From DASUFZ01 sp035541475 (GTDB lineage: Bacteria; Myxococcota_A; UBA9160; SMWR01): 64,000 bases of DNA. The notes under the pieces are model-generated. The model ran no database searches. It was not told where the DNA came from and was given only the letters and a program-made list of their open reading frames with translations. Position numbers and translations under genes: made by a program. The DNA lies in the NCBI GenBank assembly GCA_035541475.1, contig DATKND010000182.1, forward strand, positions 6,979 to 70,978, given 5' to 3'. Shown piece after piece: positions 1 to 9,365 of the stretch (positions are counted from its first letter, which is position 1; every line of letters begins with the position of its first letter).

Positions 1-488
1 ACGCCCGCATCCTCGAAGCGCCGCGCGAGCTCGACGGCGCGCGCTTCGCTCGCAGCCGTCCAGCCCTCGACCGCGACGCGGCCGTCCTTCGCGTCGATCC
101 CGACCGCGACGCGGCCGGCGAAGCGGCGCGCCGCCGTGCGCACGAGCTCCGGATCGCGCAGCGCGCTGGTACCGAGCACGACGCGGTCGACGCCGAGCTC
201 GAAGGCCCGCTCGACGGACGCGAGGCTTCGCAAGCCGCCGCCGAGCTGCACCGGCACGCCACCCGCCGCCGCTACGATCGCGCGCACCGAATCCTCGTTG
301 ACCGGCCGTCCCGCCTTCGCGCCGTCGAGATCGACGACATGGAGTCGCGGGATGCCGTGCGCGGCGAAGCGCGCGGCCTGCGCGCCCGGGTCGCGCGCGT
401 AGACCGTCACATCCTCGTGACGGCCCTGGCTGAGGCGCACGCAGGCCCCGTCCTGGAGATCGATCGCGGGAATCAGCTCGAAGCTCAT
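1..488 (-). CDS. hisA: HisA, ProFAR isomerase (3' end beyond the window)
   Basis: This is the N-terminal 162 codons of the phosphoribosylformimino-AICAR-phosphate isomerase of histidine biosynthesis, a cytoplasmic (beta/alpha)8 barrel. The translated start reads ELIPAIDLQDGACVRL with the expected catalytic Asp at residue 10. HVVDLDGAKAGRPVN and VQLGGGLRS follow, matching the first strands and the phosphate-binding loop of HisA. HisF is similar, but the LIPAIDL start and VDLDGA favour HisA. The ATG at 488 overlaps the stop of the upstream lipoprotein gene (ATGA), so the two are translationally coupled. The gene closes a murA-hisD-hisB-hisH-lipoprotein-hisA series, and hisF probably lies beyond the window edge. 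Confidence 0.93.
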   Translation of the reverse strand, partial: MSFELIPAIDLQDGACVRLSQGRHEDVTVYARDPGAQAARFAAHGIPRLHVVDLDGAKAGRPVNEDSVRAIVAAAGGVPVQLGGGLRSLASVERAFELGVDRVVLGTSALRDPELVRTAARRFAGRVAVGIDAKDGRVAVEGWTAASEARAVELARRFEDAG

Positions 489-1135
489 TCCATGCCGCCG
501 GGGATCTCGGCCACGGCGTTGTCCGCGCCCCAGCGTGCGAGCTCCGCGGCCGTCAGCCAGCGCATGCCGTTGCCCGGATACTGGAGGCCGGTGAAGAGAT
601 TCGCGCTGAGCGCCGTCTGCGTCTGGTCGAAGCGCACGCGGAAGGCAGGCGTGCCATCCGGCGCCGAGCTGAGCGTGAAGCTGAAGGCGACACCCGCGGG
701 CCGCAGTGCGCCCCGCGTGCCGCCCTCGCGTTCCTGGTAACGCGACACGGTGCCCATGATGATCGACGTCGCGCCGAACTGACTGGCCGCCAGCGCGGCG
801 AGCGCCGCGGGATCGCCTCGCGGCAGCACGATCCCCTGCGCCTCGAACGCGACCACCAGGTCGTTCGGCGCCACGACCGCGACACCGCGCGCGGTCAGCG
901 CCTCGGTCACGAAGCGGGTCACGAGGTCCGCCGCGTCGGCCGCGGACACGCCGCGCGGATCGCTGCCGGGGCCGCGCAAGGTCGGATCGGGCAGGAAGGG
1001 CGCGACGGCCACCTTGGCGAGGAGCCCCGGGAGCGCCTTCACGACCTGCGACTGCACGATCGGCGGGTTGATCGTGTTGCAGCCCCAGAGCAGGGGCAGC
1101 AGCGCGAGCGGGGCGCGCGCGCTCAGCCGGCGCAC
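485..1135 (-). CDS. Putative lipoprotein lodged between hisH and hisA
   Basis: The roughly 216-residue product begins with a short basic and hydrophobic segment (RRLSARAPLALLPLLWGC) ending in a lipobox-like LWGC, so it is probably a signal-peptidase-II lipoprotein. The rest has an alternating alpha/beta pattern (VAVAPFLPDP, AVVAPNDLVVAFEAQG, ATSIIMGTVSRYQ) like outer-membrane-associated lipoproteins of unknown role; I do not recognise the family. The chosen GTG at 1135 overlaps the end of hisH by 13 bases and puts the basic residues before the hydrophobic core. A CTG nine bases later is an alternative. The stop overlaps the hisA start. The compartment suggests a role unrelated to histidine, so this looks like a passenger gene. 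Confidence 0.7.
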   Translation of the reverse strand: MRRLSARAPLALLPLLWGCNTINPPIVQSQVVKALPGLLAKVAVAPFLPDPTLRGPGSDPRGVSAADAADLVTRFVTEALTARGVAVVAPNDLVVAFEAQGIVLPRGDPAALAALAASQFGATSIIMGTVSRYQEREGGTRGALRPAGVAFSFTLSSAPDGTPAFRVRFDQTQTALSANLFTGLQYPGNGMRWLTAAELARWGADNAVAEIPGGME

Positions 1136-1773
1136 GTCGCCATCCAGGCCGCGAAGGCATCGAGCAGGCGGCGGCCCGCCTCCTGGCTCTTCTCGGGGTG
1201 GAACTGCACGGCGAAGACGTTGTCGCGCGCGACGCCCGCGGCGAACGTGCCGCCGTAGTCGGCGCAGCCGACCGCGAGCGAGACGTCGTCGGGCACAACG
1301 CGGTAGCCGTGCACGAAGTAGTAGTACGACTCGGCCGGCAGCCGCGCGCTCACCGGGTGAGCGCCGCTCCAGCGCACCGAGTTCCAGCCGATGTGCGGCA
1401 CGCGCAGAAGACGGCCTCGCTCGTCGGTCGACGGGAAGAGCTCCACGCGCCCCTTGAAGAGCCCGAGCCCCGGCGTCGACCCGTGCTCCTCGCTCTGCTC
1501 GAAGAGCAGCTGGAGCCCGAGACACAATCCGAGGTAGGGACGCCCCGACTCGATGTGCTCGCGCACCGCGGCGTCGAGTCCGCGCGCGCGCAGCGCGCCC
1601 ATCGCGTCCGCGAAGGCGCCGACGCCCGGAAGCGCCACGGCGTCGTGCGCGCGCAGGCGGTCCGGGTCCGACACCACCTCGACGTCGAAGCCCGAGCGCT
1701 CGAGCGCCTTTGCGACGCTGCGAAGGTTTCCAGCGCCGTAGTCGACCACGGCGATGCGGGAGGGCGCGGTCAT
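1123..1773 (-). CDS. hisH: HisH, glutaminase subunit of imidazole glycerol phosphate synthase
   Basis: HisH hydrolyses glutamine and passes ammonia to HisF for formation of IGP and AICAR. The 216-residue product is a class I glutamine amidotransferase of normal length. The start reads IAVVDYGAGNLRSV. The nucleophile Cys84 lies in PYLGLCLGLQLLFE, and the remaining triad is His192 and Glu194 in VQFHPEKS. The HIGWN and YYFVHGY segments are also typical. It follows hisB after 15 bases and overlaps the next lipoprotein gene. The obligate partner hisF is not in the window and probably follows hisA. Confidence 0.96.
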   Translation of the reverse strand: MTAPSRIAVVDYGAGNLRSVAKALERSGFDVEVVSDPDRLRAHDAVALPGVGAFADAMGALRARGLDAAVREHIESGRPYLGLCLGLQLLFEQSEEHGSTPGLGLFKGRVELFPSTDERGRLLRVPHIGWNSVRWSGAHPVSARLPAESYYYFVHGYRVVPDDVSLAVGCADYGGTFAAGVARDNVFAVQFHPEKSQEAGRRLLDAFAAWMATCAG

Positions 1774-1788
1774 GGATCCGCCGAAGGG

Positions 1789-2385
1789 CTAGAGGGCGCC
1801 CTTCACGGTGGGGAGACCCTTGACGCGCGGATCTCGTTCGATCGCGACGCGCAGGGCGCGGGCGAGGCCCTTGAAGATGGCCTCCACCACGTGATGGGGG
1901 CTCTTTCCGTAGCGGAGTTCCACGTGCAGGTCGAGCCCCGCATTGTGCGCGAAGGCGTGGAGGAAGTCCTCGGTGAGCGAAGCGTCGAAGCTCCCGATGC
2001 GCGCGTTCGGCAGCTCGACGCGGTACACGAGGTAGGGCCGGTTCGAGACGTCGAGCGACACCTCGACCTTCGCCTCGGCCATCGGCAGCACCTGCGAGCC
2101 GTAGCGGCGGATGCCCTCGGCGTCGCCGAGCGCGCGGCGCACGGCCTGCCCGAGCGCGATGCCGACGTCTTCGATCGTGTGGTGGAGGTCGACCTGGAGG
2201 TCGCCCTTCGCCTCGAGCGTGAGATCGAAGAGCCCGTGCTTCGCGAACGACTCGAGCATGTGGTCGAAGAAGGGAACGCCCGTGTGGACGCGGTAGGCGC
2301 CCTCGCCGTCGAGGCAGAGATCGATCTCGATCTCGGTCTCGCGGGTCTTGCGGTGCACGTTGGCCGTGCGCGATGCATCCCTCAC
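1789..2385 (-). CDS. hisB: HisB, imidazoleglycerol-phosphate dehydratase
   Basis: This is the monofunctional dehydratase of histidine biosynthesis, about 198 residues, without the phosphatase domain fused to it in enterobacteria. The manganese-binding histidine motifs are present twice: HTGVPFFDHML near residue 34 and DLHHTIEDVGIALG near residue 66 in the first half, then FAHNAGLDLHV and SPHHVVEAIFK in the second. The start is a GTG at 2385 overlapping the hisD stop by four bases (GTGA). A nearby ATG is out of frame. The small size and the metal motifs leave little doubt. Confidence 0.96.
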   Translation of the reverse strand: MRDASRTANVHRKTRETEIEIDLCLDGEGAYRVHTGVPFFDHMLESFAKHGLFDLTLEAKGDLQVDLHHTIEDVGIALGQAVRRALGDAEGIRRYGSQVLPMAEAKVEVSLDVSNRPYLVYRVELPNARIGSFDASLTEDFLHAFAHNAGLDLHVELRYGKSPHHVVEAIFKGLARALRVAIERDPRVKGLPTVKGAL

Positions 2386-3755
2386 AGCAGCGACTCCGCC
2401 TCGGCCTCGCGCGCCGCCTCGCGCTCGCGTCGCGCGCGGCGGATCTTCTGCAGGCGCAGGTCGACCGATAGCCGGTGGCCCGTCAGGCCCTCGATGTCGG
2501 CGAGACGCATCACGTCGAGTCCGAGCTCGCGCAGCTTCGGCGGCTCGAAGCGCGTGACGATCGTCTTCTTCAGGAAGTCGTCGACGGATAGCGGCGAGAA
2601 GAAGCGAGCCGTTCCGCCGGTCGGCAGCACGTGGTTCGGTCCGGCCAGATAGTCGCCGACCGCCACCGGCGTGTAGTGGCCGAGGAAGATCGCGCCCGCG
2701 TTGACGATCTGCTTTGCGACGGGATCCGGGTCGTCGACCGCGATGATCAGGTGCTCGGGCGCGTAGCGGTTCGCGAGCGCGATGCACTCCTCCATGTTCT
2801 TGCAGGCGATCAGCGCGCCGCGCGTCTGGAGCGACTTCGAGGCGATGCGACCGCGGTCGAGCGTCTTGAGCTGACGCGTGATCTGGTCGCGCACGCGCGC
2901 GACGAGCGCCTTCGCGGGCGTGAGCAGGATCGCCTGCGCCATCTCGTCGTGCTCGGCCTGCGAGATCAGATCCGCCGCGACCCACGCCGGGTTGGCGCTG
3001 CGGTCGGCGATCACCATCACCTCGGTCGGACCCGCCTCGGTGTCGATCGCGACATCCCCGAAGACCATGCGCTTGGCCGTCGCGACGTACACGTTTCCGG
3101 GTCCGACGATCTTGTCGACCCCGGGCACGCTCGCGGTTCCGTAGGCGAGCGCGGCGATCGCGTGCGCGCCGCCCATCTTGAAGACGCGGTGCACGCCGGC
3201 CACCTTCGCGGCGATCAGCACCTCGGGGCGCACCTTGCCGTCGGGGCCGGGCGGCGTGGCCATGATGATCTCGGGCACCTCGACCACGCTGGCCGGGACC
3301 GCATTCATGATCACGGTGGACGGGTAGACCGCCTTGCCGCCCGGCACGTAGATGCCGACGCGAGCGAGCGGACGCACGCGGTAGCCGAACGTCCCGCCGC
3401 CCTCCTCGCGCACCTCCCACGACGACGGGATGCGCTTGCGGTGGAACTCGCGCACGCGCATCGCGGCCTTGCCGAGCGCCGCGCGGTCGGCGGGGTCGAT
3501 CTTCTCGGCCGCCTCCTCGAACTCCTCGGGCTGGACCTCGAGCTCGTCGATGCGCGCGCCGTCGAAGCGGCGCACGCAGGCGAGCAGCTCGGCGTCGCCG
3601 CCCGCGCGTACGCGCTGGACGATCTTCGCGACGGTGCGCGTGACGTCCTCCGCCTCGGCCTCGCGGCGCCGCACCAGCTTCTCGAACTGGCCCTGGAACC
3701 CCGGTTCTCCCGTCTCGAGGACGGAGACGATCTTCGCCGCGACGCGGGTCGCCAT
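2382..3755 (-). CDS. hisD: HisD, histidinol dehydrogenase
   Basis: HisD catalyses the last two oxidations from histidinol to histidine using NAD and zinc. The 457-residue product contains GIYVPGGKAVYPSTVIMN, VDKIVGPGNVYVATAKR, the zinc and catalytic segment SQAEHDEMAQAILLT, APEHL, and GPNHVLPTGGTARF. There are two in-frame ATGs, at 3761 and 3755. The ribosome-binding sequence GGGAGGG abuts the first and sits about seven bases before the second, so 3755 is the better start. The first would overlap murA as ATGA. The C-terminal 20 residues are a charged Arg/Glu extension. hisG, often found between murA and hisD, is absent. Confidence 0.96.
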   Translation of the reverse strand: MATRVAAKIVSVLETGEPGFQGQFEKLVRRREAEAEDVTRTVAKIVQRVRAGGDAELLACVRRFDGARIDELEVQPEEFEEAAEKIDPADRAALGKAAMRVREFHRKRIPSSWEVREEGGGTFGYRVRPLARVGIYVPGGKAVYPSTVIMNAVPASVVEVPEIIMATPPGPDGKVRPEVLIAAKVAGVHRVFKMGGAHAIAALAYGTASVPGVDKIVGPGNVYVATAKRMVFGDVAIDTEAGPTEVMVIADRSANPAWVAADLISQAEHDEMAQAILLTPAKALVARVRDQITRQLKTLDRGRIASKSLQTRGALIACKNMEECIALANRYAPEHLIIAVDDPDPVAKQIVNAGAIFLGHYTPVAVGDYLAGPNHVLPTGGTARFFSPLSVDDFLKKTIVTRFEPPKLRELGLDVMRLADIEGLTGHRLSVDLRLQKIRRARREREAAREAEAESLL

Positions 3756-3757
3756 GC

Positions 3758-5017
3758 TCATCCCTCCCGGCGAATGTCCGCGCCGAGGCCGCGGAGCTTC
3801 TCCTCGATCCGCTCGTAACCGCGATCGATGTGGTAGACGCGATTGACGACAGTGTCCCCCTCCGCGGCGAGCGCCGCCACGATGAGTCCGGCCGAGGCGC
3901 GAAGATCGGTCGCCATCACGGGCGCGCCCATCAGGCGCGGCACGCCGCGGATCTGGGCGACGCGCCCGGAGAGCGAGATGTCGGCGCCCATGCGCTGGAG
4001 CTCCGGAACGTGCATGAAGCGGTTCTCGAATACCCGCTCCTCGACCACGCTCGCTCCCTGCGCGAGGCAGAGCGCCGCCATCAACTGCGCCTGCATGTCG
4101 GTCGCGAAGCCCGGGAAGGGCGCGGTCACGATGCGCGTCGGCCGGATCGGACCGACCTGGCGCAGGCGCACCCGGTTCGGCGCGGTCTCGATCTCGGCGC
4201 CGCAGTCGCGCAGCTTGTCGAGCGTCGCCTCCATCAGCGACGGATCGGCGCCCTCCACGTCGACGTCGCCTCGCGTGGCGAGCGCAGCCGCGAGCAAGGT
4301 GCCGGCCTCGATGCGATCGCCCGAGACGCGGTGACGCACGCCCCGCAGCGATCGCACGCCGCGGATCACGAGCCGATCCGTGCCCGCGCCGCGGACGTCG
4401 GCGCCCATCTTGAGGAGTACCTCGGCGAGCTCGACGACCTCCGGCTCGCGCGCGGCGTTCTCGAGCACGGTTTCCCCATCGGCGAGGCAGGCCGCCATCA
4501 TCACGTTCTGCGTGCCGTTGACGGTGGTCAAATCGAAGGCGACGCGCGCGCCGCGCAGTCGCGGACAGCTCGCCTCGACGTAGCCGTGATCGAGGCGGAT
4601 CTTCGAGCCGAGCGCCTCGAGACCCTTGAGGTGCTGATCCACCGGTCGCACGCCGATCGCGCAGCCGCCGGGCTCCGACACGCGCGCCTCGCCGAAGCGC
4701 GCGACGAGTGGACCGAGCACGAGGAATGACGCGCGCATCTTGCGGACGAGGTCGTAGGGCGCCTCGCGACCCGTCACGCGGCGCGCGTCGATGCGGATCT
4801 CGCGGGAGCCCTCGCCCACCCAGTCGGCGCGGGCGCCGAGTGCGCGCAGCAGCTCGAGCATCGCGTCGACGTCGCGCAGTCGCGGGACGTTCTCGAACCA
4901 GGTCTCGCCGTCCGCGAGCAGCGCCGCGGCCATCAGCGCGAGCGCGGCATTCTTCGAGCCCGAGACGGCGACCTCTCCGCGCAAGGGAACGTTGCCCCGC
5001 ACCACGATGCGATCCAT
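3758..5017 (-). CDS. murA: MurA, UDP-GlcNAc enolpyruvyl transferase
   Basis: MurA commits UDP-GlcNAc to peptidoglycan by transferring enolpyruvate from PEP. The 419-residue length is standard. GSKNAALALMAAALLADGE carries the conserved Lys22-Asn23. The active-site loop EPGGCAIGVRPVDQHLKGLE has the Cys at residue 119, the residue alkylated by fosfomycin in most MurA enzymes, so the enzyme is predicted to be sensitive (inference). A purine-rich GGAGGGGGG precedes the ATG at 5017. The gene lies six bases after prmC and touches hisD, a cell-wall gene inside a prfA-prmC-murA-his operon. Confidence 0.97.
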   Translation of the reverse strand: MDRIVVRGNVPLRGEVAVSGSKNAALALMAAALLADGETWFENVPRLRDVDAMLELLRALGARADWVGEGSREIRIDARRVTGREAPYDLVRKMRASFLVLGPLVARFGEARVSEPGGCAIGVRPVDQHLKGLEALGSKIRLDHGYVEASCPRLRGARVAFDLTTVNGTQNVMMAACLADGETVLENAAREPEVVELAEVLLKMGADVRGAGTDRLVIRGVRSLRGVRHRVSGDRIEAGTLLAAALATRGDVDVEGADPSLMEATLDKLRDCGAEIETAPNRVRLRQVGPIRPTRIVTAPFPGFATDMQAQLMAALCLAQGASVVEERVFENRFMHVPELQRMGADISLSGRVAQIRGVPRLMGAPVMATDLRASAGLIVAALAAEGDTVVNRVYHIDRGYERIEEKLRGLGADIRREG

Positions 5018-5023
5018 CGAAGC

Positions 5024-5949
5024 TCACCCCCCTCCACGCGGGCCCGAGTCCCGCGCTCGTCGCGCAGTCGTGACGCGTGGCTTTCCACTCAGATCACGGC
5101 GCAGTGCGATCTCCGTGAGTCCTGCCTCCGAGCAGGCCCGGGCCACCGCCTCGGCCTGATCCGGTGCGTGCTCGAGGATCAGCGCGCCTCCGGATTCCAG
5201 CCAGCTCGGAGCCTCGGACGCGATGCGCCGCAATAGCTCGAGACCTCCAGCGTCGGCGAAGAGCGCCGACTGCGGCTCGTGGGACAGCTCCGGCGGAAGC
5301 TGTGAGCGCTCCGCCGGGTCGAGATACGGAGGATTCGAAACCACCGCGTCGAAGCGCTGCCCGGCGACGGCGGCGAAGCCGTCGCCCTGCGCGAAGCGGA
5401 TTCTCTCGGCCATTCCGAGCTCTTCGGCATTCTGTTGCGCGACTTTGAGCGCTTCTTGCGAGAGATCGGTCGCGACGACCGCGGCGTCGGGACGCTCGCT
5501 CGCGAGGGCCAGCGCGATCGCGCCCGAGCCGGTGCCGAGATCGAGCACGCGCGGGGCGGCGACGCCTCTCGGCGGAAGCAGCTCGAGGGCCGCCGCCACC
5601 AGGGTCTCGGTCTCCGGCCGCGGCGTGAGGACGTCACGCGTCACGCGCAGCGGCAGCGACCAGAACTCTTTGCGCCCGACGAGCTGCGAGACGGGAACTC
5701 GCTCGGCGACGCGTCGGCGCACCAGCTCGCGGAAGACCGCGCGCTCCGCTTCCTCGACCGGCTTCTCGAAATCGAGATAGAGGCGCAGCCGCGTCGTGCC
5801 GAGCGCGTGCGCGAGCAGGCACTCGGCGTCGAGCCGCGCGCTCTCGATCCCCCGCTCGGCGAAGTGGCCGGTGGTCCAGCGCAGCAGCTGGAGCACGTTC
5901 CAGGCTCGCCGGGCCGCCGGCCGCTCCGGGGCAGGCGCGACCGGGCCGC

Positions 5950-5953
<4 letters not shown>
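5024..5953 (-). CDS. prmC: PrmC, release factor glutamine methyltransferase
   Basis: PrmC N5-methylates the Gln of the GGQ motif in release factors 1 and 2 using SAM. The 309-residue product has an N-terminal helical domain (residues 15-90) and a Rossmann methyltransferase domain with the SAM loop LDLGTGSG (137-144) and the catalytic NPPY (207-210). PRPETETLV before the SAM loop is also characteristic. The GTG start at 5953 overlaps the prfA stop (GTGA), coupling the methyltransferase to its substrate. The C-terminal tail is Arg/Gly-rich. Confidence 0.95.
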
Positions 5954-7014
<1,061 letters not shown>

Positions 7015-7084
7015 GGATGCGTCCCGGGCCGGGGGAAACGCCTGGGCGGCGGGAACTTAACGAACCGGTCCTCGCCGGGGCAGG

Positions 7085-7100
7085 GCCGCGGGCCCGCGGC
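7085..7100. repeat. 16-bp perfect GC palindrome between rho and prfA
   Basis: The bases at 7085-7100 are a perfect inverted repeat made only of G and C, in the 91-bp rho-prfA spacer just after the rho stop. It could fold in the transcript as a weak intrinsic terminator or processing site, but no U-run follows, so a terminator is not claimed. Confidence 0.3.
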
Positions 7101-7105
7101 TCCGG

Positions 7106-8524
7106 CTAGGAGCTCATCGACGCGAGGAACTCGGCGTTGCTCTCGGTCTTGCGGATCTTCTCGAGCAGGAACTCCATCGAGTCGACCGGCGACAGCGGCG
7201 CGAGCACCTTGCGCAGCACGTACATGCGGTTCAGGGTCGCGGCGTCGAGCAACAGCTCCTCGCGGCGCGTGGCCGAGCGGTTGATGTCGATCGCGGGGAA
7301 GGTGCGGCGATCCGCGAGCTTGCGGTCGAGCACGATCTCGCTGTTCCCGGTGCCCTTGAACTCCTCGAAGATCACCTCGTCCATGCGCGAGCCGGTCTCG
7401 ATCAGCGCGGTGCCGATGATCGTGAGGCTCCCGCCCTCCTCGAGGTTGCGCGCGGCGCCGAAGAAGCGCTTCGGCTTGTGCAGCGCATTCGAGTCGACGC
7501 CGCCCGACAGGATCTTGCCCGAGTGCGGCACAACCGTGTTGTGGGCGCGCGCCAGCCGCGTGATCGAATCGAGCAGGATCACCACGTCGCGCCGGTGCTC
7601 GACCAGGCGTCGTGCCTTCTCGATCACCATGTCCGCCACCTGGACGTGTCGGGTGGCCGGCTCGTCGAAGGTCGAGGAGATCACCTCGGCCTTCACGTTG
7701 CGCTCCATGTCGGTCACCTCCTCGGGCCGCTCGTCGATCAGCAGCACGATGAGATAGACCTCGGGGTGGTTCTCGGCGATCGAGTTCGCGATGTCCTTCA
7801 GGATCATCGTCTTGCCCGCCTTCGGCGGCGACGTGATCAGCGCGCGCTGGCCCTTGCCGATCGGCGCGATCAGGTCGATCACGCGCGTGGTGAGGCCCCC
7901 CGGCTTCGACTCGAGGGTGAACTTCTGCGACGGGTAGAGCGGCGTCAGGTTGTCGAACAGGATCTTGTGTCGAGCTGCCTCCGGCGATTCGAAGTTGATC
8001 TGGTCGACCTTCAGCAGCGCGAAGTAGCGCTCGCCCTCCTTCGGCGGTCGCACCTGACCGAGCACGGTGTCACCCGTCCGCAGGTTGAAGCGCCGGATCT
8101 GTGACGGCGAGACGTAGATGTCGTCCGGTCCGGCGAGGTAGTTCTGGTCCGGCGCGCGCAGGAAGCCGAAACCGTCCGGCAGGGTCTCGAGCACGCCTTC
8201 GGCGTAGATCCGCCCCTGGTTCGCCGTCAGCGCCTTCAGGATCGCGAAGATCAGATCCTGCTTGCGCATGCCCGCGGCGTTCTCGACGGAGAGCTCGTCG
8301 GCCATCGCCGCGAGCTCCGACATCGACTTCTCCTTCAGCTCGACGACGTTGACGCTCGGGCCGGCGTCTTCGTCGTCGGCGTAGCGCTCGTCGAAGGACT
8401 CGTCCTCGGCGTACTCGTCGTCGCCGCGCCGCGGATCGCCGCCGAGATCGCGCGGACGGCGGCCGCGACCACGCCGCATGCGGCCGGCGCCGCCGGGGTC
8501 ATCGCCTGCGCGGAAGTTCGACAT
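7106..8524 (-). CDS. rho: Rho, transcription termination factor
   Basis: Rho is the hexameric RNA-dependent ATPase that ends transcription. The 472-residue product is longer than the usual 410-430 because residues 5-55 are an Arg/Gly-rich then acidic low-complexity stretch (GRMRRGRGRRPRD, DDEYAEDESFDERYADDEDAG) ahead of the N-terminal helix bundle (VVELKEKSMSELAAMADEL). The cold-shock-like RNA-binding domain follows (GVLETLPDGFGFLR), then the Walker A segment TSPPKAGKTMILKD near residue 233 and Walker B DVVILLDSITRLARAHN. No strong Shine-Dalgarno precedes the ATG at 8524. The 166-bp upstream gap may hold a leader, as Rho is often autoregulated (inference). Confidence 0.97.
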   Translation of the reverse strand: MSNFRAGDDPGGAGRMRRGRGRRPRDLGGDPRRGDDEYAEDESFDERYADDEDAGPSVNVVELKEKSMSELAAMADELSVENAAGMRKQDLIFAILKALTANQGRIYAEGVLETLPDGFGFLRAPDQNYLAGPDDIYVSPSQIRRFNLRTGDTVLGQVRPPKEGERYFALLKVDQINFESPEAARHKILFDNLTPLYPSQKFTLESKPGGLTTRVIDLIAPIGKGQRALITSPPKAGKTMILKDIANSIAENHPEVYLIVLLIDERPEEVTDMERNVKAEVISSTFDEPATRHVQVADMVIEKARRLVEHRRDVVILLDSITRLARAHNTVVPHSGKILSGGVDSNALHKPKRFFGAARNLEEGGSLTIIGTALIETGSRMDEVIFEEFKGTGNSEIVLDRKLADRRTFPAIDINRSATRREELLLDAATLNRMYVLRKVLAPLSPVDSMEFLLEKIRKTESNAEFLASMSS

Positions 8525-8690
8525 GAGCTGGTCCGGGTGCGCGACGCCAGGATGCGTCACGCACCTGGCGCTCGATGTTCGGCAGCCTGCGGGGCTGCGC
8601 GGGTTTGCACGAGGCCGGCGCGGAGCCGCGCGCCGCGGAGGGAATCTCTCGGGGGTTGGGGCGCCGATCCGGATGGATCGCTCGCCCAGC

Positions 8691-9365
8691 CTACCCATGC
8701 GGTCCGGGACGGTCAACCCTCGCGGCGATGTGGTGCACGAGGCGGCCCGCGTGCGCGCCGTCGCGTCGGAAGGAGTGGAAGCGCTGCGCGTCGCAGCGCG
8801 TGCAGCACGACGGCAACCGCGCGATGCGATCGCAAGCCACGCCGGCCTTCTCGAGCGCGTGCGCGGTGAGCGCCGCCAGATCGATCCGCGCATGGCCAGG
8901 ACTGGTCGGGAGCGAGAGCCGATCCACGACGTCGCCGTGCCCATGGCGCAGTGCGTCGAGCACCGGTGTGTCGATCTCGTAGCAGCACGCGCCGATCGCA
9001 GGTCCGATCACGGCGACGAGCTCGGCGCGGGCATCCGTCCGCCGCAACGCGTCGACGCTCGCAGCGACGATGCCGCGCGCGAGTCCACGCCAGCCCGCGT
9101 GCACCGCGGCCACGAGGTCGCCGGCGCGCGAGGCGCACAGAACCGGCACGCAGTCCGCCGTCGCGACACCGATCGGAACCCCGGGCTCGCGCGAGAGCAC
9201 GGCGTCCGCCTCGGGAGGAGGCGTCGCGCGACAGGCCTCGGCGTCGACCACATCGCGGCCGTGCACCTGGTGCGGGCGCAGCAGTCCGGCGGGCGGCGGC
9301 TCCCCGCGCATTCCGAAGCCGTGCTCCACGCCGATCGCGTCGAGCCACGCATGGCGGATCGTCAC
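8691..9365 (-). CDS. pgeF: PgeF-type laccase-domain protein (YfiH family)
   Basis: The 224-residue product belongs to the YfiH/PgeF family, multicopper-oxidase-like in name. Some members act as purine nucleoside phosphorylases and some edit peptidoglycan precursors by removing misplaced L-Ser. Family motifs are VATADCVPVLC, AAVHAGWRGLARGI, GPAIGACCYEI and the C-terminal SCCTRCDAQRFHSFRRDG, which together supply the His/Cys metal ligands. The GTG start at 9365 overlaps the rluD stop (GTGA). The rluD-pgeF pairing is common in bacteria and supports the call; which activity applies cannot be told from sequence. Confidence 0.9.
   Translation of the reverse strand: MTIRHAWLDAIGVEHGFGMRGEPPPAGLLRPHQVHGRDVVDAEACRATPPPEADAVLSREPGVPIGVATADCVPVLCASRAGDLVAAVHAGWRGLARGIVAASVDALRRTDARAELVAVIGPAIGACCYEIDTPVLDALRHGHGDVVDRLSLPTSPGHARIDLAALTAHALEKAGVACDRIARLPSCCTRCDAQRFHSFRRDGAHAGRLVHHIAARVDRPGPHG

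Noticed and set aside
2382..5027. A continuous frame suggesting a long protein fused to HisD.
   Set aside because: The upstream part is an antiparallel-free shadow of murA in another frame. HisD has its own ATG and ribosome site at 3755.
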